A DNA stretch of 64,000 nt from Clostridia bacterium (lineage in GTDB: Bacteria > Bacillota > Clostridia > Oscillospirales > Acutalibacteraceae): positions 115,328-179,327 of the forward strand of contig JAFTYU010000005.1 in the NCBI GenBank assembly GCA_017461235.1, written 5' to 3'. The notes below the pieces were generated by a model. That model was not told the DNA's origin and did not search any database. It saw only the letters and a program-made list of their open reading frames with translations. Positions 8,057 to 18,473 of this stretch are shown here, one piece after another; within the stretch, counting starts at the first letter, position 1, and every line of letters begins with the position of its first letter. The position numbers and the translations under genes were made by a program.

Positions 8057-8240
8057 CGATTTTTTCGTATTTTCAGTCCCTTTTCAGGTACTTTATAGCG
8101 TTTTTTGTCGATTTTTTTGCTTTTTTATATAAAAAACTGAATTTTATATTAAATTTTCAACAAATTAAAATTATAGAAAACCGAACATATCTTCACAATA
8201 ACCGAACAAAAATTTCTTTTTAAAATTTATAAATAAGGTA
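8057..8240. other. intergenic region with further GAAC motifs
   Basis: AT-rich divergent region between the small membrane protein gene and obg. CCGAACATATCTTC (8181-8194) is one base from a LexA-type dyad, and CCGAACA recurs at 8203. I see no gene or clear RNA here. Confidence 0.3.
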
Positions 8241-8269
8241 TTTATCTTTTACAGTAAATAATGTATAAT
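8241..8269 (+). promoter_or_regulatory. promoter of obg
   Basis: TTTATC, 17-nt spacer, TATAAT (8264-8269). The -35 is weak and the -10 is perfect. Confidence 0.5.
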
Positions 8270-8310
8270 ATTAGAGATAATACGCAAATATGACTGTTTG
8301 AGGTAAAATT

Positions 8311-9582
8311 ATGTTTGTTGATAAAGCGAAAATACGAATAATTGCAGGTAACGGCGGCAACGGCGCCGTTGCTTTCCACCGTGAGAAATACATCAATGCC
8401 GGCGGTCCTGACGGCGGCGACGGTGGCAGAGGCGGAAATATAGTTTTCCAAGTTGATGACAATCTTTCCACACTTTCAGATTTCCGATACAAAAGAAAAT
8501 ACAAAGCTCAGAGTGGTGAAAACGGCAGAGGTTCGCACTGCAACGGTAAAAAAGGAGAAGACCTCATTATAAAAGTTCCGCGCGGTACTGTTATCAAGGA
8601 AGTTGAAACCGGCTTTGTTATGGCTGATATGAGTGTGGAAGAAACTTTTGTAGCTGCTAAAGGCGGTAAAGGCGGTTGGGGTAATTCCCACTTTAAAACC
8701 TCCACAAGGCAGACTCCGCGTTTTGCAAAAGACGGTGCTCCCGGTGAAGACTGGGAAGTTACGCTTGAACTCAAGCTTCTCGCAGACGTTGGTTTAATCG
8801 GCTTCCCTAACGTTGGTAAATCAACACTTATTTCAATCGTCAGTGAGGCAAAGCCGATTATTGCCGATTACCATTTCACTACTCTCATACCCGTTCCCGG
8901 CGTTGTCAGAATGGGACCTGAAAGCAGTTTCGTTATGGCAGATATCCCGGGTATTATTGAAGGTGCAAGTGACGGTGTAGGTCTTGGTCACGAATTTTTA
9001 AGACACATCGAGCGTTGCAGATTGCTTGTTCACGTTGTTGATGTTGCAGGTAGTGAGGGCAGAGATCCCATTGATGATTTTGAAGCCATCAATAATGAGC
9101 TTGCAAAGTATAACAATGAGCTGGTAAATTATCCACAGATCGTTGCAGGAAATAAAATAGACCTTGCAACAGACGAGCAAAGAGAAGCCTTCAAAGAATA
9201 TATACGCAGCAAAGGGCTTGACTATTACGAAATCATCGCCCCGATTGCAGAAGGCACTCAGGAACTCATCAACGCCGTTGCCGCACAGTTGCAGAAACTG
9301 CCCCCTGTGAAAATTTATGAAAAACAGGAAATCACACCGAAAGAGATTTTCAAATCCGCAAAGCAGGATTACAAAATCCGCGTAGAAGGTGACGTTTTCA
9401 TAATTGAAGCGGAGTGGCTTGCCAAAATTCTTATGAAAACAGACCTTAATGACTACGAATCCTTGCAGTATTTCCAGAATGTATTGCAGACCAGCGGTAT
9501 TATTCAATCTCTTATAGACCACGGCATTACCGAAGGTGATACAGTAAGTATTTATGACTTGGAGTTCGACTATGTTCCCTGA
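8311..9582 (+). CDS. obg: Obg/CgtA family GTPase
   Basis: Essential GTPase that binds the 50S ribosomal subunit and links ribosome maturation to growth state. 423 residues in the Gram-positive arrangement: glycine-rich Obg fold (about 1-157, with many GGNGG/GGDGG-type turns), G domain (GFPNVGKS, DIPGIIEGA, NKID) and a C-terminal OCT domain (about 345-423) as in Bacillus Obg. GAGGTAAAATT precedes the ATG. It is first in a plus-strand run with mrnC and lepA, and its end overlaps the mrnC start. Confidence 0.96.
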   Translation: MFVDKAKIRIIAGNGGNGAVAFHREKYINAGGPDGGDGGRGGNIVFQVDDNLSTLSDFRYKRKYKAQSGENGRGSHCNGKKGEDLIIKVPRGTVIKEVETGFVMADMSVEETFVAAKGGKGGWGNSHFKTSTRQTPRFAKDGAPGEDWEVTLELKLLADVGLIGFPNVGKSTLISIVSEAKPIIADYHFTTLIPVPGVVRMGPESSFVMADIPGIIEGASDGVGLGHEFLRHIERCRLLVHVVDVAGSEGRDPIDDFEAINNELAKYNNELVNYPQIVAGNKIDLATDEQREAFKEYIRSKGLDYYEIIAPIAEGTQELINAVAAQLQKLPPVKIYEKQEITPKEIFKSAKQDYKIRVEGDVFIIEAEWLAKILMKTDLNDYESLQYFQNVLQTSGIIQSLIDHGITEGDTVSIYDLEFDYVP

Positions 9583-10021
9583 TGAAGCAGATTTATTAAA
9601 TGGCTTATGCTCACCCTTGAGTGAACCGGAAGCAAGAATGTACAGTCCTTTGACTCTTGCGTTTTTAGGTGATGCGGTTTACAGCTTGCTTGTACGCAAT
9701 ATGTTGGCTAAAACCGCCAACAAGCCCACTGGCAAGTTACATAAGGAATCTATTATATATGTTAATGCGGCGTTTCAGGCGCGGATGATAAAAGAGCTGC
9801 TCCCCCACCTGTCTGAAAATGAAACTTATATTTTCAAACGCGGAAGGAATGCACACAGTGCGCATTCACCGAAAAACCAAAGCGATGCGGATTACCGCTA
9901 CGCAACAGGTCTGGAAACACTCTACGGATATTTATACCTTTGCGGTGAAACACAAAGGCTTATTGATATTTTTAACCTGAGCACATACAAGAATTATCTT
10001 GAAAATCAGGAAAACAAATAA
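9572..10021 (+). CDS. mrnC: Mini-ribonuclease III
   Basis: RNase III-type catalytic domain without a dsRNA-binding domain; in Bacillus this enzyme matures the ends of 23S rRNA. 149 residues with [17 protein letters not shown] (metal-binding Asp), FKRGRNA and [16 protein letters not shown] (catalytic Glu/Asp region). The ATG at 9572 lies inside the obg reading frame and has TTGGAG upstream at 7 nt, so translation is probably coupled to obg. Confidence 0.9.
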   Translation: MFPDEADLLNGLCSPLSEPEARMYSPLTLAFLGDAVYSLLVRNMLAKTANKPTGKLHKESIIYVNAAFQARMIKELLPHLSENETYIFKRGRNAHSAHSPKNQSDADYRYATGLETLYGYLYLCGETQRLIDIFNLSTYKNYLENQENK

Positions 10022-10049
10022 GAGATATTTATTGAAAGGAAAACCGGAA

Positions 10050-11864
10050 ATGTCCCTTGTAAAAAAAGAAGATATACGAAATTTTTCCATAATTGCCCAC
10101 ATAGACCACGGCAAATCAACCCTTGCTGACAGACTTCTTGAGCTTACAGATTCAGTTTCAAAACGTGACATGGAAGCCCAGATTCTTGATGATATGGATC
10201 TGGAAAGAGAGCGCGGTATAACAATCAAAGCACACGCAGTAAAACTTGACTATAAAGCAAAAGACGGCAACACATATCGTCTTAACCTTATAGACACTCC
10301 CGGTCACGTTGACTTTAACTATGAGGTTTCGCGTTCTTTAGCGGCTTGCGAAGGCGCAATACTTATAATTGATGCATCACAGGGCATTGAAGCCCAGACT
10401 CTCGGTAACACATATCTGGCACTTGACCACAATCTTGAGCTTGTGCCGGTCATTAATAAAATTGACCTTCCTTCCGCGGATCCGGACAGGGTTTCCGCAG
10501 AAGTTGAAGAAATCATTGGTTTACCTTGCGATACTGCACCCCGTGTTTCTGCTAAAACGGGACAGAATGTTGAGCAGGTACTTGAACAGATTGTTGAGCT
10601 TGTACCACCGCCCGAAGGAGACGATGATGCACCCTTAAGAGCACTTATTTTTGACTCTGTTTATGATAACTACAAGGGCGTTATCGTTTACGTTCGTATT
10701 GTTGACGGAACAATAAAACCCGGTGACACTATGAAAATGATGGCTACGGGCGCAGAATTCACCGTTGTTGAAACGGGTACAATGAAAGCTACGGGGCTTC
10801 AACCCACAGACAAACTCTGTGCAGGTGAGGTTGGCTACATTACCGCATCTATCAAAACCGTGCGTGATGCAGTTGTCGGTGATACTGTAACACTTACTTC
10901 AATGCCTGCTGCCGAGCCTTTACCCGGTTACAGAAAAGCTACGCCTATGGTTTACTGCGGTATCTACCCTGCAGACGGTGCAGACTACGAAAACTTACAT
11001 GAGGCGTTGGAAAAGCTTCAATTGAACGATGCTTCTCTTTCATATGAGCCTGAAACTTCAGGTGCATTGGGATTCGGTTTCCGATGCGGTTTCCTTGGTC
11101 TGTTACATCTTGAAATAATTCAGGAAAGACTTGAAAGAGAATATGACCTTGACCTTGTTACAACCGTTCCCAGCGTTGTATATAAAATTCATATGACTAA
11201 CGGGGAGATTCTGGAAATTGACAACCCCACTCACTACCCTGACCCTGCATTGATAGATTACAGCGAGGAGCCCGTTGCAGATGCGCATATTTACGCGCCG
11301 CAGGAATATGTCGGCTCGGTTATGGAGCTTTGTCAGGAGCGCCGCGGTACATTTAAAAATATGGATTATATTTCCGGAGACCGTGTTGAAATAAAATACG
11401 ATTTACCTCTTAACGAAATTATTTACGACTTCTTTGATGCTCTTAAATCAAGAACTCGCGGATACGCTTCACTTGACTATGAAATCTCTGAATACAAGCG
11501 TTCAAATCTCGTTAAGCTGGATGTTCTTTTAAATGGCGATGTTGTTGACGCTCTTTCTTTCATAGTTCATAGCGACAAAGCCTACGGAAGAGCCAGAAAA
11601 ATTGCAGAAAAACTCAAGGATAACATCCCGAGACAGATGTTTGAAATCCCTATCCAGATTGCTATCGGCGGTAAAGTTATTGCAAGAGAAACCGTTAAAG
11701 CTATGAGAAAAGACGTTCTGGCAAAATGTTACGGCGGTGACATCACCCGTAAAAAGAAGCTTCTTGAAAAGCAAAAAGAAGGTAAAAAGCGTATGCGTTC
11801 CTTCGGTACTGTTGAAGTACCCCAAGAGGCATTTATGGCTATTCTTAAACTTGATGAAGATTAA
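10050..11864 (+). CDS. lepA: elongation factor 4
   Basis: Ribosomal GTPase related to EF-G, involved in ribosome assembly and back-translocation. 604 residues, family-typical. The G domain shows [17 protein letters not shown] and NKIDLP; the C-terminal LepA-specific domain ends with the basic [19 protein letters not shown] segment. The start is ATG 10050, preceded by GAAAGG; an earlier ATG at 9999 lies inside mrnC with no ribosome binding site. Confidence 0.97.
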   Translation: MSLVKKEDIRNFSIIAHIDHGKSTLADRLLELTDSVSKRDMEAQILDDMDLERERGITIKAHAVKLDYKAKDGNTYRLNLIDTPGHVDFNYEVSRSLAACEGAILIIDASQGIEAQTLGNTYLALDHNLELVPVINKIDLPSADPDRVSAEVEEIIGLPCDTAPRVSAKTGQNVEQVLEQIVELVPPPEGDDDAPLRALIFDSVYDNYKGVIVYVRIVDGTIKPGDTMKMMATGAEFTVVETGTMKATGLQPTDKLCAGEVGYITASIKTVRDAVVGDTVTLTSMPAAEPLPGYRKATPMVYCGIYPADGADYENLHEALEKLQLNDASLSYEPETSGALGFGFRCGFLGLLHLEIIQERLEREYDLDLVTTVPSVVYKIHMTNGEILEIDNPTHYPDPALIDYSEEPVADAHIYAPQEYVGSVMELCQERRGTFKNMDYISGDRVEIKYDLPLNEIIYDFFDALKSRTRGYASLDYEISEYKRSNLVKLDVLLNGDVVDALSFIVHSDKAYGRARKIAEKLKDNIPRQMFEIPIQIAIGGKVIARETVKAMRKDVLAKCYGGDITRKKKLLEKQKEGKKRMRSFGTVEVPQEAFMAILKLDED

Positions 11865-11869
11865 TATAA

Positions 11870-11893
11870 AGCCGAAAGAGTATTCTTTCGGCT
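11870..11893 (+). other. hairpin between lepA and the GH36 gene
   Basis: AGCCGAAAGA pairs with TCTTTCGGCT around a 4-nt loop. No T-run follows, so this is more likely an RNA-processing or stability hairpin, or a weak terminator, inside a polycistronic transcript. Confidence 0.45.
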
Positions 11894-11912
11894 GAATTTC
11901 AAGGTGAGCAAG

Positions 11913-14045
11913 ATGAAAAAAGACAGTTTTTTTGATATATACTGCCAACAAGGTGAGCCTTCCGTTTTCTGCTACAGAAGCGGTAATATGGTTTATGAAG
12001 AAGGTTTTGAAAAGGGCGCACTTATATCTTACGGATGGAATTCGGCAGGTTATCCCCTTAACGTTCTGACCAACTGCCCTACACGTATAAACCGCAAAAG
12101 ATACGCCGAGCCATTTTCCTTTAACATTGAAATAGACGGACAAAGTATTGACTTCGGGCTTGAATTTGAGAATTTTGAAACTGAAAAAACAGACAATAGA
12201 ATCACATCCGTTTTAAGTCTTAAGAGTACTATTAAACCCGTTAAAATCAAAATTTTCACTCTTCTTGACGGTACACAGATGTTTTCACGTTGGCTTGAAA
12301 TTGAAAATCTCTCCGATAATTACCTGAATATAAGCAGACTTTCTCTTATAAGCAGCGCTATGGAAAGTATGGATGTTTCGGACTATAACACCAATAAAGG
12401 TATTGAAGACTATTATTCAACAGGTTACTTCTGCGATGACCGTTGGGGTAACGAAGGTTTATTTAAATGGAACACCCTTTATCCCGGTAAAACCTGTATT
12501 GACGGACGTTTTACAAGAAACCGTTTCCGACATCCTTTGATTTTTATAAAAAACAATCTTTTGGGTAAAATATGGTTTGCTCAAATTGGTTGGAGCGGTG
12601 GTTTCAACTTCAGCGTTGATTACGATGCGAAAAAACATGAACCTGACACTCATTTATCCTTCAAAGCGGAATTGACCGGTCACAAGCCATTAGCTGTGCT
12701 GAAGCCACACGAAAAATTCACTTCACCTTGTGTACATATAGGACTCGTTGCAGGTGACCTTGATGATGCAGTCAATGAAATGCACGCCCATATCAGAAAA
12801 TCCGTTCTTAATACGCCTGAAGCAGACGGCAGAAACGCCCTTATAAACTGTGGTATGGGCGCCGAGCACACAATGAACGTAGAAGACAGCAAGGATTTTA
12901 TACTCCAATTCGCAGAAATGGGCGGTGAAATATTCACTATTGACGCTGGTTGGGAATGTCCTCCCGAAAAAGAAATGCAATGGGGTGATTTTAACGGCAG
13001 AAACAAGCCTGACCCTGATCGTTATCCCGACGGAATAAAAGTGTTATCCGATTTTGCTCACGAAAACGGTTTAAAATTCGGTTTATGGGTAGATATTGAA
13101 TGCTTAGGTAAATATTGTGACACATATGAAACTCACCCCGAGTGGCTTTCGGTTGACCCATTAGGCGAAAGAAGTTCAAAGTTTATGGATTTATCCGTTC
13201 CCGAATGTGCCGAGTGGTGCGAAAACGAATTATCACGGATAATAACAGAATATGAACTTGACCTTTTAAGGGTTGACCACAATGTTGACTATACCGAATA
13301 TTTCGGTATGCGTAAATGTGAAAGCGGTGCTCTTGAGTGCGTTAATTTCCGTCACAATATGGCGGTATATAAAATGTACGAAAACCTAAAAAAGAAGTTT
13401 CCGAAAGTTATTTTTGAGAACTGTGCAGGTGGCGGTGGAAGAACCGACCTTGGTATGATGAAAAGCTTTAACCATACATGGGTCTCTGACTGGCAGAAGG
13501 CACCCCGTTCGGTAATGATAACGAATGGTATGACAATGGCTCTGCCGCCCGAAAGAGTCGACAGACTCTTTGCAGGTATGGGCTGTCACACACTGGGGTC
13601 ACTTGATTTTCATTTAAGGAACACAATGCTCGGTCACATTTCACTTAATGTCATCTCCCCTGCGGGTGCTCGTCCGAACACCGAACAAATGGAATTCATT
13701 AAACATTCCGTCGGCATTTACAAAGACTTCATAAGACCGTTTTTAGGGGATTCAAATATTTATCACCACACTCCTGATTTAACGGATAGTGATGCTTGTG
13801 TTATTGAGCTTTCATCCCGGAACAAAGCTAAAGGCGTCATAGGCATCTTTACCCTTTGCGGTTCAGGTGAAAAGACAGTAAATATTATTCCTAAAGGCAT
13901 TGACACATCAGCAACCTACAAGATAACACTTGATAACAAAAGAGATAGCTATACTATTTCCGGCAGCGAGCTTAAAAACAAGGGAATAAACGCATACGTC
14001 CCTTGCTCGCTTTCATCCGAACTCGTTATTTATGAAACAATATAA
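11913..14045 (+). CDS. GH36-family alpha-galactosidase-like glycosidase
   Basis: Clan GH-D glycosidase of 710 residues with no signal peptide, so probably intracellular. Features are an N-terminal beta-sandwich, a TIM barrel starting around NCGMGAEHTMNVEDSKDF, the nucleophile strand DLLRVDHNVDY and the acid/base loop FENCAGGGGRTDLGMM followed by HTWVSDWQ. Canonical GH36 enzymes read LKWDMN at the nucleophile, so VDHN is a variant and the substrate (alpha-galactoside, alpha-GalNAc or other) is unclear. The start is ATG 11913 with AGGTGAG upstream. No dedicated transporter is adjacent. Confidence 0.87.
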   Translation: MKKDSFFDIYCQQGEPSVFCYRSGNMVYEEGFEKGALISYGWNSAGYPLNVLTNCPTRINRKRYAEPFSFNIEIDGQSIDFGLEFENFETEKTDNRITSVLSLKSTIKPVKIKIFTLLDGTQMFSRWLEIENLSDNYLNISRLSLISSAMESMDVSDYNTNKGIEDYYSTGYFCDDRWGNEGLFKWNTLYPGKTCIDGRFTRNRFRHPLIFIKNNLLGKIWFAQIGWSGGFNFSVDYDAKKHEPDTHLSFKAELTGHKPLAVLKPHEKFTSPCVHIGLVAGDLDDAVNEMHAHIRKSVLNTPEADGRNALINCGMGAEHTMNVEDSKDFILQFAEMGGEIFTIDAGWECPPEKEMQWGDFNGRNKPDPDRYPDGIKVLSDFAHENGLKFGLWVDIECLGKYCDTYETHPEWLSVDPLGERSSKFMDLSVPECAEWCENELSRIITEYELDLLRVDHNVDYTEYFGMRKCESGALECVNFRHNMAVYKMYENLKKKFPKVIFENCAGGGGRTDLGMMKSFNHTWVSDWQKAPRSVMITNGMTMALPPERVDRLFAGMGCHTLGSLDFHLRNTMLGHISLNVISPAGARPNTEQMEFIKHSVGIYKDFIRPFLGDSNIYHHTPDLTDSDACVIELSSRNKAKGVIGIFTLCGSGEKTVNIIPKGIDTSATYKITLDNKRDSYTISGSELKNKGINAYVPCSLSSELVIYETI

Positions 14046-14051
14046 ATAATT

Positions 14052-14090
14052 TGTACCCCACACTTTTCAATTTGAAAAATGCGGGGTACA
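14052..14090. terminator. bidirectional terminator between the GH36 gene and engB
   Basis: TGTACCCC pairs with GGGGTACA, with an inner CTTTTC/GAAAAA stem. AT-rich tails on both sides fit termination of the two converging genes. Confidence 0.6.
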
Positions 14091-14095
14091 TAATT

Positions 14096-14677
14096 TTATA
14101 TAACGCTTTCAATTATCTTTTTCAGTTCGTCCGTTCCTTCGCCTTTTTCAGAAGAGAAAGGAATAATCACCAAATTATCCCCGAACTCTGCTAACTCATC
14201 TTTAAGGGCGTTTTTACGCTCATTATACTGCGTTTTATTAAGTTTATCACTCTTGGTTGCGGCAACTATAAAGGGAAGACCTGCATCACTTAAAAAGCGC
14301 ATCATAACATAGTCATCCTCTGAGGGCTTATGCCGCATATCAACGAGTTGAACCACAAGTTTAATATTACGCGGACTTTGAAAATACCCTTCCATCATCT
14401 CTGCCCAACGGCGTTTTTCTCCTTTAGCCACTTTTGCGTAACCATAACCGGGCAGGTCAACGATACGCACGTCTTCCACTCGAAAAAAATTAATGGTTAT
14501 GGTTTTACCGGGTACAGAAGAAACTCTCGCAAGATTTTTTCTGTTGAAAAGTCTGTTTAGCATCGAAGATTTGCCTACGTTTGAACGACCTGCAAAAACG
14601 ATTTCGGGCAAATCAGATTCAGGTATCTGTTTTAATGTGCCGAAAGCGGCTTCAAACTGAACTTTATTGTAATTCAT
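14096..14677 (-). CDS. engB: ribosome biogenesis GTPase EngB/YsxC
   Basis: Small GTPase required for late assembly of the 50S subunit. 193 residues with G1 FAGRSNVGKSSMLNRL, G3 DLPGYGYAKV, G4 TKSDKL and the family segment KRRWAEMMEGYF. It begins one base after the lon stop and is last in the tig-clpP-clpX-lon-engB run, an order common in Firmicutes. Confidence 0.96.
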   Translation of the reverse strand: MNYNKVQFEAAFGTLKQIPESDLPEIVFAGRSNVGKSSMLNRLFNRKNLARVSSVPGKTITINFFRVEDVRIVDLPGYGYAKVAKGEKRRWAEMMEGYFQSPRNIKLVVQLVDMRHKPSEDDYVMMRFLSDAGLPFIVAATKSDKLNKTQYNERKNALKDELAEFGDNLVIIPFSSEKGEGTDELKKIIESVI

Positions 14678-14678
14678 T

Positions 14679-17114
14679 TTACACCTCTCTGCAATAAACG
14701 CCTGTTGATTTTTTCTCGGGTTCTCTGTTTTTCACAGCTTTTCTTTTTGGCGCTTCTGCCTTCTGAATTTTCCTGTGCTCAGTCTCTGCAAGCGCAACGC
14801 TCAAAACTTCATCAAGATTACTTACGGGTATAAACTCAATTGCATTTTTCACCGTGTCATTAACCTTATCAAGGTCTGCTTTATTTTCTTCGGGTATAAG
14901 AACTGTCTTCATACCGTTTTTAAAGGCGGCGGTTGATTTTTCGCGAAGTCCGCCGATAGCCAGCACCTTACCGCGAAGGGTTATCTCCCCTGTCATAGCA
15001 ACGGTTTTATTAACAGCTCTGCCCGTTAAGGCGGAGGCAAGGGCAGTTGTCATTGTAACACCGGCAGAAGGGCCGTCTTTCGGAACTGCACCTTCAGGTA
15101 CGTGGATATGTATGTCCTTGGTTTTATAAAAATCTCTTTCGATACCTAAAGCATCAGCTTTGCTTCGGATATAAGTAACGGCGGCTTTTGCCGATTCCTT
15201 CATAACATCTCCCAAAGAGCCTGTCAACTCGATTTTACCGCTACCGTCAAGGACAGCAACCTCAATCTGCATCATTTCGCCACCGACAGCGGTCCAGGCA
15301 AGCCCGTTAGCCGCACCAACCATATCGTCAAAATCAAGTTTACTTGACTTATAACGGGGAGCACCGAGATACTCTGCCAAGGATGCAGGGTCAACAGTTA
15401 TTTTACCATCAAAACCTTCTGCAAATTTAACTGCAACCTTACGGATAATCTTTGTTATGGTTCTGTCGAGAGTACGTACGCCCGCTTCCTTCGTATAGTC
15501 AGATATCATACATCTTATCGCGGTATCTGTAAACCTTATCATTTTTGCGTTCATACCGAAGTTTTTAATCTGCTTGGGTATAAGATGTTTTTTGGCAATA
15601 AGAAATTTATCTTCTGCGGTGTAGCTGTATAATTCTATTACTTCCATACGGTCATAAAGGGGCGCCGGAATCTGTGAAGCATCGTTAGCAGTAGTTATAA
15701 ATAAAGCCTTACTCAAATCGAACGGAACTTCAATATAGTGGTCTGTGAAGGTATTATTCTGTTCACCGTCAAGAACTTCAAGTAAAGCAGATGAAGGATC
15801 ACCTTTGTAATCACTGCCTAATTTGTCAATTTCATCAAGCAAAATCAACGGATTTGCAGTTTCAGCCTGCTCTATAGCTGTGATAATTCTGCCGGGCATA
15901 GAGCCTATGTATGTTTTTCTGTGACCTCTGATTTCAGCTTCATCGCGCACACCGCCAAGAGAAATACGCACATACCTTCTGCCCATTGCCTTCGCAAGAG
16001 ATTTTGCAACGGATGTTTTTCCGACCCCGGGAGGGCCAACAAGACACAAAATCTGTGCATTGGCATCGGGCGCAAGTTTTTTAACAGCGATAAGCTCAAT
16101 TATGCGCTCTTTAACTTCAGTAAGACCATAATGGTCCTTATCGAGTATTTTGCGAGCTGCGCAAACGTCTAAAGCATCTTCTGTATAAACACCCCAAGGT
16201 AAATTTGTAACCCTTTCAAGATACGTTCTTGTAACATTCGCTTCGGGACTGCCCTGTGAAGTTTTAATTAAACGGTCACATTCTTCATAAAGTTTCTTTT
16301 TAGACTTATCATCAATAGGAAGAAGAGCAATTTTATCTTTATATTTACGTGCTTCAGATATTGGTGAGTCATCGTCACCAAGCTCTTTTGATATTACCTT
16401 CATTTCTTCACGAAGATAATATTCCCTTTGATTTTTATCCATTTTTTCCTGAACCTTGTCGGATATCTCAAGTTCAAGCTTCAGAAGCTCTGTTTCTTTT
16501 GATAAGATACTACAGAGCTTTTCTGCACGCTTCATTACGTCAAGCTCATTCAACAAGCTCTGCTTATCAGAAACTTCAAAATGGAAATGTCCGGCTATGT
16601 CATCAGTAACATCCGCAAGATTTTCTTCTTCAAGAATTGCAAGAAAAATCTCGGGTGCTATTCTGGGACTGACGGAAATATATTCATCAAATTTTGACTT
16701 TAATGTTCTTAAAGTAGCAACGGTGAGATTATCGTTGTTATCAGGATAAGTCTCAGGAAGTTGCTCAATCACCGCACGCAAAGAAATACGCTCACGTGTA
16801 ATCTCTTTAACACACGCTCTGTAAAGACCTTCAACAACTATTTCAAAATTATTACTGTCGGACGAGCCTGAAATCTGTTTAATTTCAGCTACAACACCCA
16901 CTTCACTCAGTTCTGAAAACTTGGGATCTTCAACTTTTGCATCCTTTTGGGAAACGAGAAAAATCTTTCTGTTTTCTGTTTCCACAGCGGATTTTATGGC
17001 GCGTACGGATTTCAATCTGCCTACTTCAAAACTCATTGTCTGTTCAGGAAAAATAACAAGATTGCGAAGAGCAAGAACAGGCGAGGTTTCGGGCTGATAA
17101 ATTTTATCTGACAT
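14679..17114 (-). CDS. lon: ATP-dependent protease Lon (LonA)
   Basis: Soluble AAA+ serine protease that degrades misfolded and regulatory proteins. 811 residues: N-terminal substrate domain, coiled region (about 190-250), AAA+ module with Walker A LVGPPGVGKTSVAKSL near residue 355 and Walker B LILLDEIDKLG, and a C-terminal protease domain with the catalytic Ser in KDGPSAGVTM (about 683) and Lys in GGLREKSTAAFKNG (about 725). The last 40 residues are a basic tail. It is separated from clpX by 76 nt containing a hairpin. Confidence 0.97.
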   Translation of the reverse strand: MSDKIYQPETSPVLALRNLVIFPEQTMSFEVGRLKSVRAIKSAVETENRKIFLVSQKDAKVEDPKFSELSEVGVVAEIKQISGSSDSNNFEIVVEGLYRACVKEITRERISLRAVIEQLPETYPDNNDNLTVATLRTLKSKFDEYISVSPRIAPEIFLAILEEENLADVTDDIAGHFHFEVSDKQSLLNELDVMKRAEKLCSILSKETELLKLELEISDKVQEKMDKNQREYYLREEMKVISKELGDDDSPISEARKYKDKIALLPIDDKSKKKLYEECDRLIKTSQGSPEANVTRTYLERVTNLPWGVYTEDALDVCAARKILDKDHYGLTEVKERIIELIAVKKLAPDANAQILCLVGPPGVGKTSVAKSLAKAMGRRYVRISLGGVRDEAEIRGHRKTYIGSMPGRIITAIEQAETANPLILLDEIDKLGSDYKGDPSSALLEVLDGEQNNTFTDHYIEVPFDLSKALFITTANDASQIPAPLYDRMEVIELYSYTAEDKFLIAKKHLIPKQIKNFGMNAKMIRFTDTAIRCMISDYTKEAGVRTLDRTITKIIRKVAVKFAEGFDGKITVDPASLAEYLGAPRYKSSKLDFDDMVGAANGLAWTAVGGEMMQIEVAVLDGSGKIELTGSLGDVMKESAKAAVTYIRSKADALGIERDFYKTKDIHIHVPEGAVPKDGPSAGVTMTTALASALTGRAVNKTVAMTGEITLRGKVLAIGGLREKSTAAFKNGMKTVLIPEENKADLDKVNDTVKNAIEFIPVSNLDEVLSVALAETEHRKIQKAEAPKRKAVKNREPEKKSTGVYCREV

Positions 17115-17135
17115 ATTAACTCCTGTAATTTAACA

Positions 17136-17177
17136 CAGGGTGATGTTCATTTAAATAGAAAATGACAAATCACCCTG
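17136..17177 (-). other. inverted repeat between clpX and lon
   Basis: CAGGGTGAT and ATCACCCTG (9 bp) enclose a partly self-complementary AT-rich loop. No T-run follows in the direction of transcription, so this may be a processing or mRNA-stability hairpin rather than a terminator. Confidence 0.45.
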
Positions 17178-17190
17178 AATCAGTTCGGTA

Positions 17191-18453
17191 TTAAACCGCT
17201 TTATTGTTTTCTTTAGGTTTTTTCACATATACAGGCTCGCTCTTGCCGTCAACCACTTCTGCGGTGATTTTTACCGCTTCAACCGTGGGGTCGGAAGGCA
17301 CACTGTACATAATAGGTATAAGGATACTTTCCATAACGGAACGAAGACCACGAGCGCCCGTTTCTCTTTCAATAGTGAGCTCAGCAACTCTCCTGATGGC
17401 ATCATCCGTGAAATTAAGTTCAACCTTATCCATTTTAAGAAGACTCTTGTACTGCTTCAAAAGAGCGTTTTTAGGCTGAGTGATAATATTCACCAAACCG
17501 TCAACATCAAGTTCTTCAAGAGATGTGATAACAGGTATTCTGCCCACAAGCTCGGGAATAAGACCGAACTTAACAAGGTCCTGGGGAATAACTTGAGAGT
17601 ACATATCCATAGACTTGAGCTCGCTTTTTGAATGAAGTTCACCGCCAAAACCGAGAACGGTTTTGCCGAGTCTGTCTTCAACAAGCTTCTCGATACCGGA
17701 AAAAGCACCGCCACAGATAAACAATATCTTTGAAGTATCTATCTGTATAAATTCCTGTTGCGGATGCTTCCTTCCACCCTGTGGCGGAACATTTGCAACG
17801 GTACCTTCGATAATTTTAAGAAGTGCTTGTTGAACACCTTCGCCGCTAACGTCACGGGTGATAGATGTATTTTCGCTCTTTCTGCCGATTTTATCAATTT
17901 CATCAACGTAAATGATGCCGCGTTCAGCTTTTTCAACATCAAAATCCGCCGCCTGAATGAGCCTTAAGAGAATATTCTCAACATCTTCACCGACGTAACC
18001 TGCTTCTGTGAGAGTTGTGGCATCCGCAATGGCGAAAGGCACGTCAAGAATCTTCGCAAGTGTTGAAGCAAGTAAGGTTTTACCCACACCTGTAGGGCCG
18101 AGCATAAGCACGTTACTCTTGTTTATTTCAACATCATCGGGTGAATTAACGTATATTCTTTTGTAATGGTTATAAACCGCAACACTCAAAACCTGTTTTG
18201 CAGTCTCCTGACCGATAACATAATCGTCAAGCTGCTTTTTTATTTCAATAGGTTTCGGGAGCTTTTTTGCAGGTTTAGGTGTTACCTTCTTATTCTGCTT
18301 TGTAGGTACGCCATCAATAATATCTACGCACAAATCAACACAGGAATCACATATATAAACACCGGGACCCGATATCATACGTTCAACCTGATCCGATGTT
18401 TTACCGCAGAAGGAACACCTTACCTTTTTTTCTTTATCATCATCTCGTGCCAA
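17191..18453 (-). CDS. clpX: ClpXP unfoldase ATPase subunit ClpX
   Basis: AAA+ unfoldase that feeds substrates to ClpP. About 420 residues: an N-terminal C4 zinc domain ([14 protein letters not shown] then CDSCVDLC), Walker [13 protein letters not shown], Walker [12 protein letters not shown], and the ClpP-docking loop region [19 protein letters not shown]. The start is placed at TTG 18453, giving MARDDD, because GGAGG lies 8 nt upstream; a slightly longer start at 18462 has poorer spacing. It is 20 nt downstream of clpP. Confidence 0.96.
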   Translation of the reverse strand: MARDDDKEKKVRCSFCGKTSDQVERMISGPGVYICDSCVDLCVDIIDGVPTKQNKKVTPKPAKKLPKPIEIKKQLDDYVIGQETAKQVLSVAVYNHYKRIYVNSPDDVEINKSNVLMLGPTGVGKTLLASTLAKILDVPFAIADATTLTEAGYVGEDVENILLRLIQAADFDVEKAERGIIYVDEIDKIGRKSENTSITRDVSGEGVQQALLKIIEGTVANVPPQGGRKHPQQEFIQIDTSKILFICGGAFSGIEKLVEDRLGKTVLGFGGELHSKSELKSMDMYSQVIPQDLVKFGLIPELVGRIPVITSLEELDVDGLVNIITQPKNALLKQYKSLLKMDKVELNFTDDAIRRVAELTIERETGARGLRSVMESILIPIMYSVPSDPTVEAVKITAEVVDGKSEPVYVKKPKENNKAV

Positions 18454-18473
18454 AAAGAGCACCTCCGATTATA

